Shown here: positions 11,829 through 20,876 of the stretch, in pieces
How the letters are laid out: every line of letters starts with the position of its first letter
Numbering within the stretch: position 1 is the first letter of the stretch
Assembly: GCF_009799925.1 (NCBI RefSeq)
Contig: NZ_WELK01000005.1
Coordinates: 168,974-232,973, forward strand
Length of the DNA stretch: 64,000 nucleotides
Direction: 5' to 3'
Origin: Pseudomonas sp. R-28-1W-6
GTDB lineage: Bacteria; Pseudomonadota; Gammaproteobacteria; Pseudomonadales; Pseudomonadaceae
Notes under the pieces: model-generated
Database searches by the model: none
What the model saw: the letters and a program-made list of their open reading frames with translations, nothing else
What the model was told of the DNA's origin: nothing
Position numbers and translations under genes: made by a program

Positions 11829-13511
11829 ATGCTGCAGACCCGTGTCATTCCACCGGCTGACAACGCGCACGAAGCGCCACTGCTGATCAAGCGCCTGTTG
11901 CTCTCCGGCATCCGCTACGAGAAGACCCGCGAGATCGTCTACCGCGACCAGTTGCGCTACAGCTATGCCACCTTCAACGAGCGTGTGGCGCGCCTGGCCA
12001 ATGTGCTGAGCGCGGCGGGGGTGAAGGCGGGCGACACCGTGGCGGTGATGGACTGGGACAGCCATCGTTACCTGGAATGCATGTTCGCCATTCCGATGAT
12101 CGGCGCGGTGCTGCACACCATCAACATCCGCCTGTCGGCCGAGCAGATCCTCTACACCATGAACCATGCCGAGGACAGGTTCGTGCTGGTCAACAGCGAG
12201 TTCGTCCCGCTGTATCAGTCGGTTGCCAGTCAGCTGACCACTGTGGAGAAGACCCTGCTGCTCACCGATGGCGCCGAGAAGAGCGCCGAGCTGCCCAACC
12301 TGCTGGGCGAGTACGAGCGCCTGCTGGCCGCGGCCAGCGCGCAGTACGACTTCCCGGATTTCGACGAAAACTCGGTGGCCACCACCTTCTACACCACCGG
12401 CACCACCGGCAATCCCAAGGGCGTGTACTTCACCCATCGCCAGCTGGTGCTGCACACCCTGGCCGAAGCCAGCGTGCTGGGCAGTCTGGACAGCGTACGC
12501 CTGCTCGGCACCAACGACGTGTACATGCCGATCACCCCGATGTTCCACGTGCACGCCTGGGGCATTCCGTACGTCGCCACCATGCTTGGCATCAAGCAGG
12601 TCTATCCCGGTCGCTATGAGCCGGACATGCTGTGCCGGCTGATTCGCGAGGAGAAAGTGACCTTCTCCCATTGCGTGCCGACCATCCTGCAGATGATGCT
12701 CAACGCTCCCAGCGCCCAGGGCTATGACTTCGCTGGGTTGAAGGTGATCATCGGCGGCAGCGCACTGAATCGCGCCCTGTACGAGGTGGCCAAGGCGCGT
12801 GGCATCCAGCTGACGGCGGCCTACGGCATGTCCGAGACCTGCCCGCTGATCTCCTGCGCGCATATCAACGACGAGCTGCTGGCGGGTAGCGAGGACGAGC
12901 GCACCACCTACCGGATCAAGGCCGGCGTACCGGTACCGCTGGTCGAGGCGGCTATCATGGCCGCGGACGGGCGCCTGCTGCCCGCCGATGGCGAGACCCA
13001 GGGCGAGTTGGTGCTGCGCGCGCCTTGGCTGACCATGGGCTACTTCCGCGAGCCGGAGAAGGGCGCCGAGCTGTGGCAGCACGGCTGGCTGCACACCGGT
13101 GACGTCGCCACCCTGGACGACTTCGGCTTCATCGACATCCGCGATCGCATCAAAGATGTGATCAAGACCGGTGGCGAGTGGCTGTCCTCCCTGGAACTGG
13201 AGGACCTGATCAGTCGTCACCCGGCGGTACGCGAGGTGGCGGTGGTGGGTATCCCCGATCCGCAGTGGGGCGAGCGTCCCTTTGCCCTGCTGGTGCTGCG
13301 CGAGGGACAAAGCCTGGATGCGCGTGGCCTCAAGGAACACCTGAAACCCTTCGTCGAGCAGGGGCATATCAACAAGTGGGCGATACCCAGCCAGATTGCA
13401 CTTGTTACCGATATTCCCAAGACCAGTGTCGGCAAGCTGGACAAGAAACGCATTCGCCTGGATATCGCCCAGTGGCAGGCCTCGGGGAGTGCCTTCCTGT
13501 CGACCCTGTGA
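11829..13511 (+). CDS. AMP-forming acyl-CoA ligase (AlkK-like fatty acyl-CoA synthetase)
   Basis: Activates a carboxylic acid to its CoA thioester through an acyl-adenylate. The 560-residue protein has the AMP-binding P-loop FYTTGTTGNPKGV near residue 190, TAAYGMSETCPL, and the hinge GWLHTGDVATLDDFGFIDIRDRIKDVIK. A C-terminal catalytic lysine sits in SVGKLDKKR. Overall it resembles medium-chain ligases such as AlkK. ATG 11829 follows AAAAGGA. It is the first of four same-strand genes with the DUF1302 and DUF1329 genes and a MalT-like regulator, so its substrate is probably what that locus handles. Confidence 0.88.
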   Translation: MLQTRVIPPADNAHEAPLLIKRLLLSGIRYEKTREIVYRDQLRYSYATFNERVARLANVLSAAGVKAGDTVAVMDWDSHRYLECMFAIPMIGAVLHTINIRLSAEQILYTMNHAEDRFVLVNSEFVPLYQSVASQLTTVEKTLLLTDGAEKSAELPNLLGEYERLLAAASAQYDFPDFDENSVATTFYTTGTTGNPKGVYFTHRQLVLHTLAEASVLGSLDSVRLLGTNDVYMPITPMFHVHAWGIPYVATMLGIKQVYPGRYEPDMLCRLIREEKVTFSHCVPTILQMMLNAPSAQGYDFAGLKVIIGGSALNRALYEVAKARGIQLTAAYGMSETCPLISCAHINDELLAGSEDERTTYRIKAGVPVPLVEAAIMAADGRLLPADGETQGELVLRAPWLTMGYFREPEKGAELWQHGWLHTGDVATLDDFGFIDIRDRIKDVIKTGGEWLSSLELEDLISRHPAVREVAVVGIPDPQWGERPFALLVLREGQSLDARGLKEHLKPFVEQGHINKWAIPSQIALVTDIPKTSVGKLDKKRIRLDIAQWQASGSAFLSTL

Positions 13512-13684
13512 CCGCTATTTCGTACCTTTTCATGCTTTTACCGGAGCCAAGCAAACGCTTGGCTTATAAATTGCTGTCGCAGAACGGGCTTTCAACCTGC
13601 GCCAGATTTTGTGACTCAGCGGTCTAGAGAGGTTGGCGCCCGGAAATCACACTTTCGGGGGATCAAGCCGAGAAGGCCGCTGGC

Positions 13685-13714
13685 TATAGTCCGCACCATC
13701 CATAACAAAAAACA
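13685..13714 (+). promoter_or_regulatory. possible -10 box and CA-type (Crc/Hfq) motif before DUF1302 gene
   Basis: A TATAGT at 13685-13690 could be a -10 element; no convincing -35 is seen. AACAAAAAACA at 13704-13714 and ACAACAAC just inside the coding start fit the A-rich AAnAAnAA pattern bound by Hfq-Crc during catabolite repression in pseudomonads. Weak on sequence alone. Confidence 0.35.
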
Positions 13715-13729
13715 CATGGAGTAGCGTCG

Positions 13730-15652
13730 ATGACAACAACTCAACCGTTCTGGCGGATGGCCAAGCTGCCGCTGGCCGTAAGTCTTGCCTCCACACTCGC
13801 TGCCCCGGCATTCGGTGTCACCTTCAATGTCGGTGAGATCGAGGGTCAGCTCGATTCTTCTCTGTCTGTCGGTGCCAGTTGGTCGGTGCGCGGCGCGGAT
13901 CGTGATCTGATCGGGGTCAACAATGGCGGTGACGGTCTATCCCAGACCTCAGATGACGGTCACATGAACTTCAAGAAGGGCGAGACCTTCTCGAAGATCT
14001 TCAAGGGCATCCATGACCTGGAGCTGAAGTACGGCGACACCGGCGTCTTCGTTCGCGGCAAATACTGGTACGACTTCGAACTGAAGGACGAGAGCCGTCT
14101 GTTCAAGGACATCGACGATTCCAATCGCAAGGAAGGTGCTCAGGCTTCCGGGGCGGAGATCCTCGACGCCTTCGTCTACCACAACTACTCCATCGGCGAG
14201 CAGCCAGGCTCGGTGCGCTTGGGCAAGCAGGTGGTCAGCTGGGGTGAAAGTACCTTCATCCAGAACAGCATCAACGCCATCAACCCGGTTGACGTCTCCG
14301 CTTTCCGCCGCCCAGGCGCCGAAATCAAGGAAGGCCTGATCCCGGTCAACATGTTCTACGTCTCCCAGAGTCTGACCGAGAACCTGTCTGCCGAGGCCTT
14401 CTACCAGCTCGAGTGGGAACAGACCGTAGTCGACAACTGCGGTACTTTCTTCTCCCAGGCCGACATTGTTGCGGATGGTTGCGACCAGAACCTGGCGGTG
14501 CTGAGCAACAATCCTTCCTCGATCGCCCTCGTGAACACCTTCCTGGAACCGGCTGGCTATGGTATCCAGAGCTCCCCTTGGAATGAGGGCATCGTGGTCC
14601 GTCGTGGTGGCGATCGTGACGCTCGCGACAGCGGCCAGTTCGGTACGGCCCTGCGTTATTTCTCCGAGCCGCTGGATACCGAGTTCGGTGCCTACTTCAT
14701 GAACTACCACAGCCGCACCCCGGTGTTCAGTGGTGGTGGTCCTTCCCAGGGGGCGGTTGACACCATTAACTCCGTTGCCACTATGGCTGCCGGTCTTGTG
14801 GGTGTTTCCACGGCCGCTCGTTTGGCGGCGGCTGGCATGGCAGGCAACGGTAGCTACTTCATGGAGTACCCGGAAGATATCCGTCTCTATGGTCTGAGCT
14901 TCTCCACCACGCTGCCCACTGGTACGGCATGGGCTGGTGAGGTGAGCTACCGCCCGAATGCTCCGGTGCAATTGAACACCACTGACATCCTTTATGCTGG
15001 TCTGGCTCCAATCAGCATTGGTGGCACCCCGGTTTACGCAAATGCGTCGTTGCTGGATGGTCAGGCGGACAGCGATCTGCATGGCTATCGTCGCAAGGAA
15101 ATCACCCAGTTCCAGACCACTTTCACTCACTTCTTCGATCAGGTCATGGGGGCGTCCCGTCTGACTCTGGTGGGTGAAGTCGGTGTGGCTCACGTTGGCG
15201 GTCTTGAGGACAGCAGCGAAGTTCGCTATGGCCGCGATCCGATCTATGGCCCGGGCGAGCTGCCAGGCACCCTTAGCGGTCGGCCGACCTGCGAGGCCCT
15301 GAACGTGGGTACTCTGGGCAACGCGGCAGCTGAGAATGTCAGCAAGTACTGCAATGACGACGGCTTCGTTACCTCCACTTCCTGGGGCTATCGAGCTCGT
15401 GCCATCTGGGATTACCCGGACGTGTTCGCCGGTATCAACCTCAAGCCGAGCATTGCCTGGTCCCATGATGTGGACGGTTATGGTCCGAACAACCTGTTCA
15501 CCGAGGACGCGAAGGCCGTCAGTCTGGCGGTGGAAGCCGAATACCAGAACACCTACACCGCCAACCTGTCCTACACCGACTTCTTCGGTGGCGACTACAA
15601 CACTTCGATCGACCGTGACTTCGTAGCGCTCAGCTTCGGCGCGAACTTCTAA
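13730..15652 (+). CDS. DUF1302 family outer-membrane protein
   Basis: A 640-residue exported protein. Residues 1-26 form a signal peptide ending near LAAPAFG. The mature part begins with the family opening TFNVGEIEGQLDSSLSVGASWSVRG and later VRLGKQVVSWGESTFIQNSINAINPVDVS. Alternating hydrophobic and aromatic strands and a C-terminal phenylalanine (LSFGANF) suggest an outer-membrane beta-barrel, which is inference. DUF1302 genes usually sit next to DUF1329, as here (25 bp downstream), and often near an RND-type exporter, which is absent. The biochemical function is unknown. Confidence 0.88.
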   Translation: MTTTQPFWRMAKLPLAVSLASTLAAPAFGVTFNVGEIEGQLDSSLSVGASWSVRGADRDLIGVNNGGDGLSQTSDDGHMNFKKGETFSKIFKGIHDLELKYGDTGVFVRGKYWYDFELKDESRLFKDIDDSNRKEGAQASGAEILDAFVYHNYSIGEQPGSVRLGKQVVSWGESTFIQNSINAINPVDVSAFRRPGAEIKEGLIPVNMFYVSQSLTENLSAEAFYQLEWEQTVVDNCGTFFSQADIVADGCDQNLAVLSNNPSSIALVNTFLEPAGYGIQSSPWNEGIVVRRGGDRDARDSGQFGTALRYFSEPLDTEFGAYFMNYHSRTPVFSGGGPSQGAVDTINSVATMAAGLVGVSTAARLAAAGMAGNGSYFMEYPEDIRLYGLSFSTTLPTGTAWAGEVSYRPNAPVQLNTTDILYAGLAPISIGGTPVYANASLLDGQADSDLHGYRRKEITQFQTTFTHFFDQVMGASRLTLVGEVGVAHVGGLEDSSEVRYGRDPIYGPGELPGTLSGRPTCEALNVGTLGNAAAENVSKYCNDDGFVTSTSWGYRARAIWDYPDVFAGINLKPSIAWSHDVDGYGPNNLFTEDAKAVSLAVEAEYQNTYTANLSYTDFFGGDYNTSIDRDFVALSFGANF

Positions 15653-15677
15653 GCGCTCAGGATCATTGAGGAAAGAC

Positions 15678-17051
15678 ATGCAAATGAAAACAACCAAGTT
15701 CTTGCTGCAATCCGGTGCTCTGGCCTTGTCTCTGCTGGCCTCCAGCGTGATGGCCGCCGTATCGGCCGACGAAGTCGCCAAACTGGGCAACAGCCTGACC
15801 CCGCTGGGCGCGGAAAAAGCCGGCAATGCCGATGGCAGCATTCCGGAGTGGACCGGCGGCCTGCCGAAGAACGCCGGCACTGCGGATGACCGCGGTTTCC
15901 TGTCCAACCCGTTCGCTGGTGAGAAGCCGCTGTTCACCATCACCGCGCAGAACGTCGATCAGTACAAGGACAAGCTGACCCCCGGCCAGCTGGCGATGTT
16001 CAAGCGCTACCCGGACAGCTACAAGATTCCGGTGTACACGACCCACCGTTCCGCCACCGTGCCGCAGAACGTGCAGGACGATGCCAAGTTCAACGCCGCC
16101 AACACCAAGCTGGTCGAGGGTGGCAACGGTCTGGAGAACTTCAAGTCCGCGTACCCCTTCCCGATGCCGCAGAACGGCCTGGAAGCGATCTGGAACCAGA
16201 TCACCCGTTACCGCGGCGGCAGCGTGCGTCGTCTGGTCACCCAGGCCACTCCGCAACAGAACGGTTCCTACAGCCTGGTGTACTTCCAGGACGAGTTCAG
16301 CTTCCCGACCAGTCTGACCGACTACGACCCGAGCAAGCCGAGCAACATCCTGTTCTACTTCAAGCAGCGTGTAACCGCGCCGTCGCGTCTGGCCGGTAAC
16401 GTGCTGCTGGTGCACGAGACCCTCAACCAGGTGAAGGAGCCGCGTCTGGCCTGGCTGTACAACGCCGGTCAGCGTCGCGTGCGCCGTGCCCCGCAGGTTT
16501 CCTATGACGGCCCAGGCACCGCTGCCGACGGCCTGCGTACTTCCGACAACTTCGACATGTACAACGGTGCTCCCGACCGTTACGACTGGAAGCTGGTCGG
16601 CAAGAAGGAAATCTACATCCCGTACAACACCTACGACCTCGATTCGCCGAAGCTGAAGTACGCCGATATCGTCAAGGCCGGTCACATCAACCAGGACCTG
16701 AGCCGCTACGAGCTGCACCGCGTGTGGCACGTGACCGGTACCCTGAAGTCCGGCGAGCGTCACATCTACGCCAAGCGTGATGTGTACATGGATGAGGATA
16801 CCTGGCAAGCCGCGGTGATCGACCACTACGACGGTCGTGGCGCCCTCTGGCGTGTTGCCGAAGCCCACTCGCAGTACTACTACGACAAGCAAGTACCGTG
16901 GTACACCGTGGAAACCCTGTACGACATCATCTCCGGTCGTTACCTGGCCCTGGGCATGAAGAACGAGGAAAAACAATCCTACGACTTCAACTACAAGGCC
17001 GGTACCAGCGACTACACCCCTGCCGCCCTGCGTCAGGCTGGCGTGCGTTAA
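15678..17051 (+). CDS. DUF1329 family exported protein
   Basis: A 457-residue protein with an N-terminal signal peptide (MKTTKFLLQSGALALSLLASSVMA), then the family start AVSADEVAKLGNSLTPLGAEKAGN and IPEWTGGLP. DUF1329 proteins are predicted periplasmic, related in fold to LolA/LolB-like lipid-binding proteins, and are partners of DUF1302 proteins. GAGGA 5 bases before ATG 15678 sets the start; ATG 15684 is an alternative. The gene ends before a strong terminator, so it closes the ligase-DUF1302-DUF1329 run. A lipid or hydrophobic-compound transfer role is inference. Confidence 0.88.
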   Translation: MQMKTTKFLLQSGALALSLLASSVMAAVSADEVAKLGNSLTPLGAEKAGNADGSIPEWTGGLPKNAGTADDRGFLSNPFAGEKPLFTITAQNVDQYKDKLTPGQLAMFKRYPDSYKIPVYTTHRSATVPQNVQDDAKFNAANTKLVEGGNGLENFKSAYPFPMPQNGLEAIWNQITRYRGGSVRRLVTQATPQQNGSYSLVYFQDEFSFPTSLTDYDPSKPSNILFYFKQRVTAPSRLAGNVLLVHETLNQVKEPRLAWLYNAGQRRVRRAPQVSYDGPGTAADGLRTSDNFDMYNGAPDRYDWKLVGKKEIYIPYNTYDLDSPKLKYADIVKAGHINQDLSRYELHRVWHVTGTLKSGERHIYAKRDVYMDEDTWQAAVIDHYDGRGALWRVAEAHSQYYYDKQVPWYTVETLYDIISGRYLALGMKNEEKQSYDFNYKAGTSDYTPAALRQAGVR

Positions 17052-17070
17052 TCCGCGACCCGCTCCAGGA

Positions 17071-17097
17071 AAAAGCCGGCCTTGTGCCGGCTTTTTT
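17071..17097 (+). terminator. terminator after DUF1329 gene
   Basis: AAAAGCCGGC and GCCGGCTTTTTT pair around CTTGT, followed by a T run: a clear rho-independent terminator. Confidence 0.9.
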
Positions 17098-17184
17098 CTT
17101 TGTGGATACGCAGCGGGCTTCAAATGCGCGGAACAAGGGGATAGGCTGCGGGCACATAGTCTGCCAAGAGCCACCCTCTGCCCC

Positions 17185-19923
17185 GTGTCCGATCTGTCCC
17201 GCTCGCCCAGCCTCGCCTGTTTCCCTGTCAGTTCGGGGGATGGGCGCTTCTTCCGTCCGCCACTGCCCGCCGGCCATGTGCTGCGCCCGCGCCTGTGCGA
17301 ACGGCTGGCCGAGGGCATGAGCGGGCGCCTGCTGTTGGTCTGCGCTCCGGCGGGGTTTGGCAAGAGTTCCCTGGCCATCGAATTCTGCGAGCGCCTGCCC
17401 GCGCATTGGCAAAGCCTGTGGCTGGGTCTGAGCCGCCGTGATAGCGACCCCGGGCGTTTTCTCGAACGCCTGCTGGATGGCTTGCGCCAGTCGTTCCCGG
17501 GACTCGGCGAGGAGGCGCTCGGCCTGCTGAAGATGCGCCAGCGCCATCAGCCGTTCGCCTTCGAGGAGCTGCTCGACGGCCTGCTCGACGAGCTGGGCCA
17601 GCGCCTGGATCCGGCGGCGCCGCTGCTGCTGGTGCTGGACGACTACCACCTGGCCCAGGGGCCGGTGCTGGATCGCTGCCTGCAGTTCTTTCTCAACCAT
17701 CTGCCGACCGGCCTGCTGTTGCTGGTCACCAGCCGCCAGCGTCCGGACTGGCATCTGGCGCGTCTGCGCCTGTCGCGGCAGCTGCTCGAGCTGCAGGAGC
17801 AGGACCTGCGCTTAACTCCCGAGGAAACCCATGAGCTACTCAGCAGCCAGGGCTCCAGCCTACCCGGCGAGGCTCTGCACAACCTGCTGCAGCGCAGCGA
17901 GGGCTGGGTGGCCGGCCTGCGTCTCTGGCTGCTGGCCAGCGACGAGGGCGGTACCGAGGAGCTTGCGCAGGACCTGCACGGTGCCCAGGGGCTGATTCGC
18001 GACTACCTGCTGGAAGAGGTGATCGAGCGCCAGCCGGCCGAGGTGCAGGGTTTTCTGTACGACACCGCCTGCCTGGAACGCTTCTGCGTCGAGCTCTGCG
18101 ATGCGCTGCGCGACAGCCATGACAGTGCCGCGATCCTGCAGCACCTGCAGGCCAACCAGGTGTTTCTGGTGCCGCTGGATGAGCAGGGCCGCTGGTTCCG
18201 CTATCACCACCTGTTTTCCGATCTGCTGCGCGCCAGCCCGGCGCGGGGCATGTCCATGCCACAGTCCAGCCTGCACCTGCGGGCTTGCCGCTGGTTCAGC
18301 GCCCAGGGTCTGCTCGACGAGGCGGTGGAGCAGGCTTTGCGTGCCGGCCAGCCGGATGTGGCGGCGAGTCTGGTGCAGAGCCTGTCCGAGGAGCACCTGC
18401 TGGCCGAGCAGAATGTCGCCATGCTGCTGCGTTGGAAGATGGACCTGCCCGACAGCCTGCTGAGCAGCACGCCGCGCCTGATCGTGCTGTACAGCTGGGT
18501 GCTGGCCCTGGCCTGCCAGCTGGATGCGGCAGAAGATCTGGCCGGCCAGCTGATGCGTTTCCTGCCGGCGCCGACGGCCCAGGAACAGCAGTCGCTGCTG
18601 GCCCAGTGGCTGGCCGTCAGCGGGGTGATCGCCCGCGGTCGCGGTGATAGCCAGCGTGCCGAGGAGTACTGCACGGCTGCCCTGGCGACTCTGCCGGCCA
18701 CGCGCTTCGGTCCGCGTCTGCTGTGCCTGTCGACCCTGGCCAACCTGGCCGTGGTCAAGGGCGATCTGTGGCGCGCGCGCGGGCTCAACCGCGAGGCCCT
18801 GGAGCTGGCGCAGCGCCAGGGCAATCCGCTGTTCGAAGGCTTCTGCCACTACGAACGGGCGCGGGTGCTGGTGGCGCGCGGGGAAGCGACCCGGGCCCTG
18901 GACGAGGTGCGCCATGGCCTGGGTCGCCTGCAGGAATTGCCGGCGCAGCGCCTGTATGCCGTGCGTGCCCGCCTTACCCTGTATCAGGGTTTGCTGCTGA
19001 CCTTGTTGCTGCAGCCGGAGGAGGCCAGGCGCTACCTGCTGCAGGGGATCGCCGAGGCGCGTGGTTGCCGCGACATCAGCCTGCTGATCGGCTATTGCGT
19101 ACTGGCCAGCCAGGAAGGCCGCGCTGGCCGCTTTACCGAGGCCTTCGCCCAGTTGGCCGAGGCCGAGCGTCTGATGCACATCTGGGATGTGCCACCGGTG
19201 TATTACCTGGCGATGATCACTCTGGCCAAGTGCGAGCTGTGGCTGACCCAGGGCCAGGTCGAGCTGGCCAGCGCCTGGCTGCTGCGCCTGGCCGACACCT
19301 ACGGTGGCGAGCACGCGGCGGCGGCGCCGGAGTTCCACCCTCAGCTGCCCCTGCATATCGAGATTCACCGGGCCGCCCTGGAGCGTCGCCAGGGTCTGGT
19401 GGACGACGCCGAGCGGCGCTTGCGTGCGCTGATCGTGCGGGCCCAGAGCTGTGGCGGGCAGCTGATCGGCGGTTTCGCCCAGGTCCAGTTGACCCTGCTG
19501 CTGCATTCGACCGGGCGTGAGCGTGAAGCCCAGCAGCAGTTGCTCGGCTGCCTGGAGGCCGCTGCCGGTGGTTGCGTGCTGCCGTTCCACGAGCTGTTGT
19601 CGCATCAGCCTGGGTGGTTGCAGGAGCAGTTGCAGGCGATGCCCGCCAGCGCCCTGAGTGAAGCCCTGCAGTTGCACCTGCCGCAAGCCGAAGAGGTCGC
19701 CGAGGACTTCGCCGCCCTGGGCGTGGCGGAGACCCTGAGCAGTCGCGAGCTGGCGGTGCTGCGCCTGATCGCCCTGGGCTGTTCGAACCAGCAGATCAGC
19801 GAGCGCCTGTTCATTTCCCTGCACACGGTCAAGACCCACGCCCGGCACATCAACAGCAAGCTGGGCGTGGAGCGCCGCACCCAGGCCGTGGCCCGGGCGA
19901 AAAGCCTGGGGCTGTTGCGCTAG
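17185..19923 (+). CDS. MalT-like LuxR-family transcriptional activator
   Basis: A 912-residue STAND-type regulator. It has an N-terminal P-loop ATPase (CAPAGFGKSSLAIEF, lysine at residue 60) with an acidic LLLVLDDYHL Walker B near residue 150. A long helical, TPR-like sensor region and a C-terminal LuxR HTH (LSSRELAVLRLIALGCSNQQISERLFISLHTVKTH, about 850-900) follow. Such proteins bind an inducer and ATP and activate catabolic promoters. It lies just downstream of the DUF1302/DUF1329 genes and probably controls them. The likely start is GTG 17185, with no clear ribosome site. Its TAG shares CTAG with the convergent gene's stop. Confidence 0.88.
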   Translation: MSDLSRSPSLACFPVSSGDGRFFRPPLPAGHVLRPRLCERLAEGMSGRLLLVCAPAGFGKSSLAIEFCERLPAHWQSLWLGLSRRDSDPGRFLERLLDGLRQSFPGLGEEALGLLKMRQRHQPFAFEELLDGLLDELGQRLDPAAPLLLVLDDYHLAQGPVLDRCLQFFLNHLPTGLLLLVTSRQRPDWHLARLRLSRQLLELQEQDLRLTPEETHELLSSQGSSLPGEALHNLLQRSEGWVAGLRLWLLASDEGGTEELAQDLHGAQGLIRDYLLEEVIERQPAEVQGFLYDTACLERFCVELCDALRDSHDSAAILQHLQANQVFLVPLDEQGRWFRYHHLFSDLLRASPARGMSMPQSSLHLRACRWFSAQGLLDEAVEQALRAGQPDVAASLVQSLSEEHLLAEQNVAMLLRWKMDLPDSLLSSTPRLIVLYSWVLALACQLDAAEDLAGQLMRFLPAPTAQEQQSLLAQWLAVSGVIARGRGDSQRAEEYCTAALATLPATRFGPRLLCLSTLANLAVVKGDLWRARGLNREALELAQRQGNPLFEGFCHYERARVLVARGEATRALDEVRHGLGRLQELPAQRLYAVRARLTLYQGLLLTLLLQPEEARRYLLQGIAEARGCRDISLLIGYCVLASQEGRAGRFTEAFAQLAEAERLMHIWDVPPVYYLAMITLAKCELWLTQGQVELASAWLLRLADTYGGEHAAAAPEFHPQLPLHIEIHRAALERRQGLVDDAERRLRALIVRAQSCGGQLIGGFAQVQLTLLLHSTGREREAQQQLLGCLEAAAGGCVLPFHELLSHQPGWLQEQLQAMPASALSEALQLHLPQAEEVAEDFAALGVAETLSSRELAVLRLIALGCSNQQISERLFISLHTVKTHARHINSKLGVERRTQAVARAKSLGLLR

Positions 19924-20753
19924 AGCGCCTCGGCCGGGGTATCGAACTCGCGGCGGTAGTCCAGAATCAGCTGCAGGTTGTCGTGCTGCCAGGGGTGGAA
20001 GTCGGCCTTGTAGAAATCCAGATAGGTACGCACCAGCGGCCGCAGGATGCCGCGACTGCCCCACAGCCAGCCCAGGCCGTCGCGCCAGATTCGCCAGTTC
20101 CACAGCAGGCCGTCGCGCTTGAGCATGTGGACCAGACCCTTGAAGGTATCCAGGGAGAAGTACAGCGTGCTGTGCAGCATGGCGCGCCGTCTCAGCCAAG
20201 GGCTGCCGTGCACCTGCTGGTAGAGATCGAAGGCCACGGCCTTGTGTTCGCTTTCCTCCAGGGCATGCCAGCGCCAGAGTTTTGCCATGTCCGGATCAGC
20301 GCCGGCCAGCCACTGCGGATTCTTCAAAATTGCGTCGGCCATGATCGCGGTGAAGTGCTCAACCGCCACGGTCGAGGCCAGGTGCACCTTGGCTGGCAGG
20401 TGCTTGCGCACGAAGGCCAGGCGCCGTTTCAGGCGGTGCTCCAGGTAGTCGAGGTCGTAGCCGCACTGGCGCAGAGCCAGGCTGTAGCGATCATGCTCGC
20501 GGCTATGGTGGGCTTCCTGGCCGATGAAGCCGCCGATCTGCTTTTGCAGTTGCGGGTCGGTCACCTGGTCGCGGTAATGGCGCACCGAGTCGATGAAGAA
20601 GCGTTCGCCATCGGGAAATAGCAGCGACATGGCATCGAAAAAATGGCTCTTGAAGGCATCGCCACCATGCCAGTGGCGGGACCAGGGCTGGGGCAGGGTG
20701 AAGGCCGGTTGGCGCGGCTTGATCTGCAGGTCCGGCGGGGTTGGGCTGGGCAT
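19920..20753 (-). CDS. PF10118-type predicted metal-dependent hydrolase
   Basis: A 277-residue protein of the predicted metal-dependent hydrolase family, with a conserved helical, histidine and glutamate-rich core: IGQEAHHSREHDRY, AVEHFTAIMAD and HALEESEHKAVAFDLYQQV. The ligand pattern resembles di-iron four-helix proteins. ATG 20753 is preferred over 20765 because GGGGAA lies 7 bases upstream. The stop overlaps that of the MalT-like gene in a shared CTAG. An AraC-type gene is divergent 120 bp away and may control it. Substrate unknown. Confidence 0.8.
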   Translation of the reverse strand: MPSPTPPDLQIKPRQPAFTLPQPWSRHWHGGDAFKSHFFDAMSLLFPDGERFFIDSVRHYRDQVTDPQLQKQIGGFIGQEAHHSREHDRYSLALRQCGYDLDYLEHRLKRRLAFVRKHLPAKVHLASTVAVEHFTAIMADAILKNPQWLAGADPDMAKLWRWHALEESEHKAVAFDLYQQVHGSPWLRRRAMLHSTLYFSLDTFKGLVHMLKRDGLLWNWRIWRDGLGWLWGSRGILRPLVRTYLDFYKADFHPWQHDNLQLILDYRREFDTPAEAL

Positions 20754-20769
20754 TTCGTTCCCCATCTGG

Positions 20770-20780
20770 TTGTTATTGTT
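20770..20780 (-). promoter_or_regulatory. CA motif (AACAATAACAA) upstream of PF10118 gene
   Basis: On the minus strand the leader contains AACAATAACAA, four in-phase repeats of the AAn pattern, 17-27 bases before the start codon. That is the usual place and form of an Hfq/Crc catabolite-repression site in Pseudomonas. It suggests carbon-source control of the hydrolase; no binding evidence is available. Confidence 0.55.
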
Positions 20781-20876
20781 TGCCCAGACTATGGGCTTGC
20801 CGGTCTTCAGCGGACAAGGTTATCTTCTGCCAATCTTCGGGTCATTTCCGGCCATTGGCCCAGTGGTGACGCTTTC

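Noticed and set aside
13949..15943. A 664-residue frame antisense to the DUF1302 gene
   Set aside because: No motifs, no ribosome site, and it opposes a gene with signal peptide and family sequence.
17860..20199. A 779-residue frame antisense to the MalT-like regulator
   Set aside because: GC-driven shadow; the plus-strand gene has P-loop and LuxR HTH.
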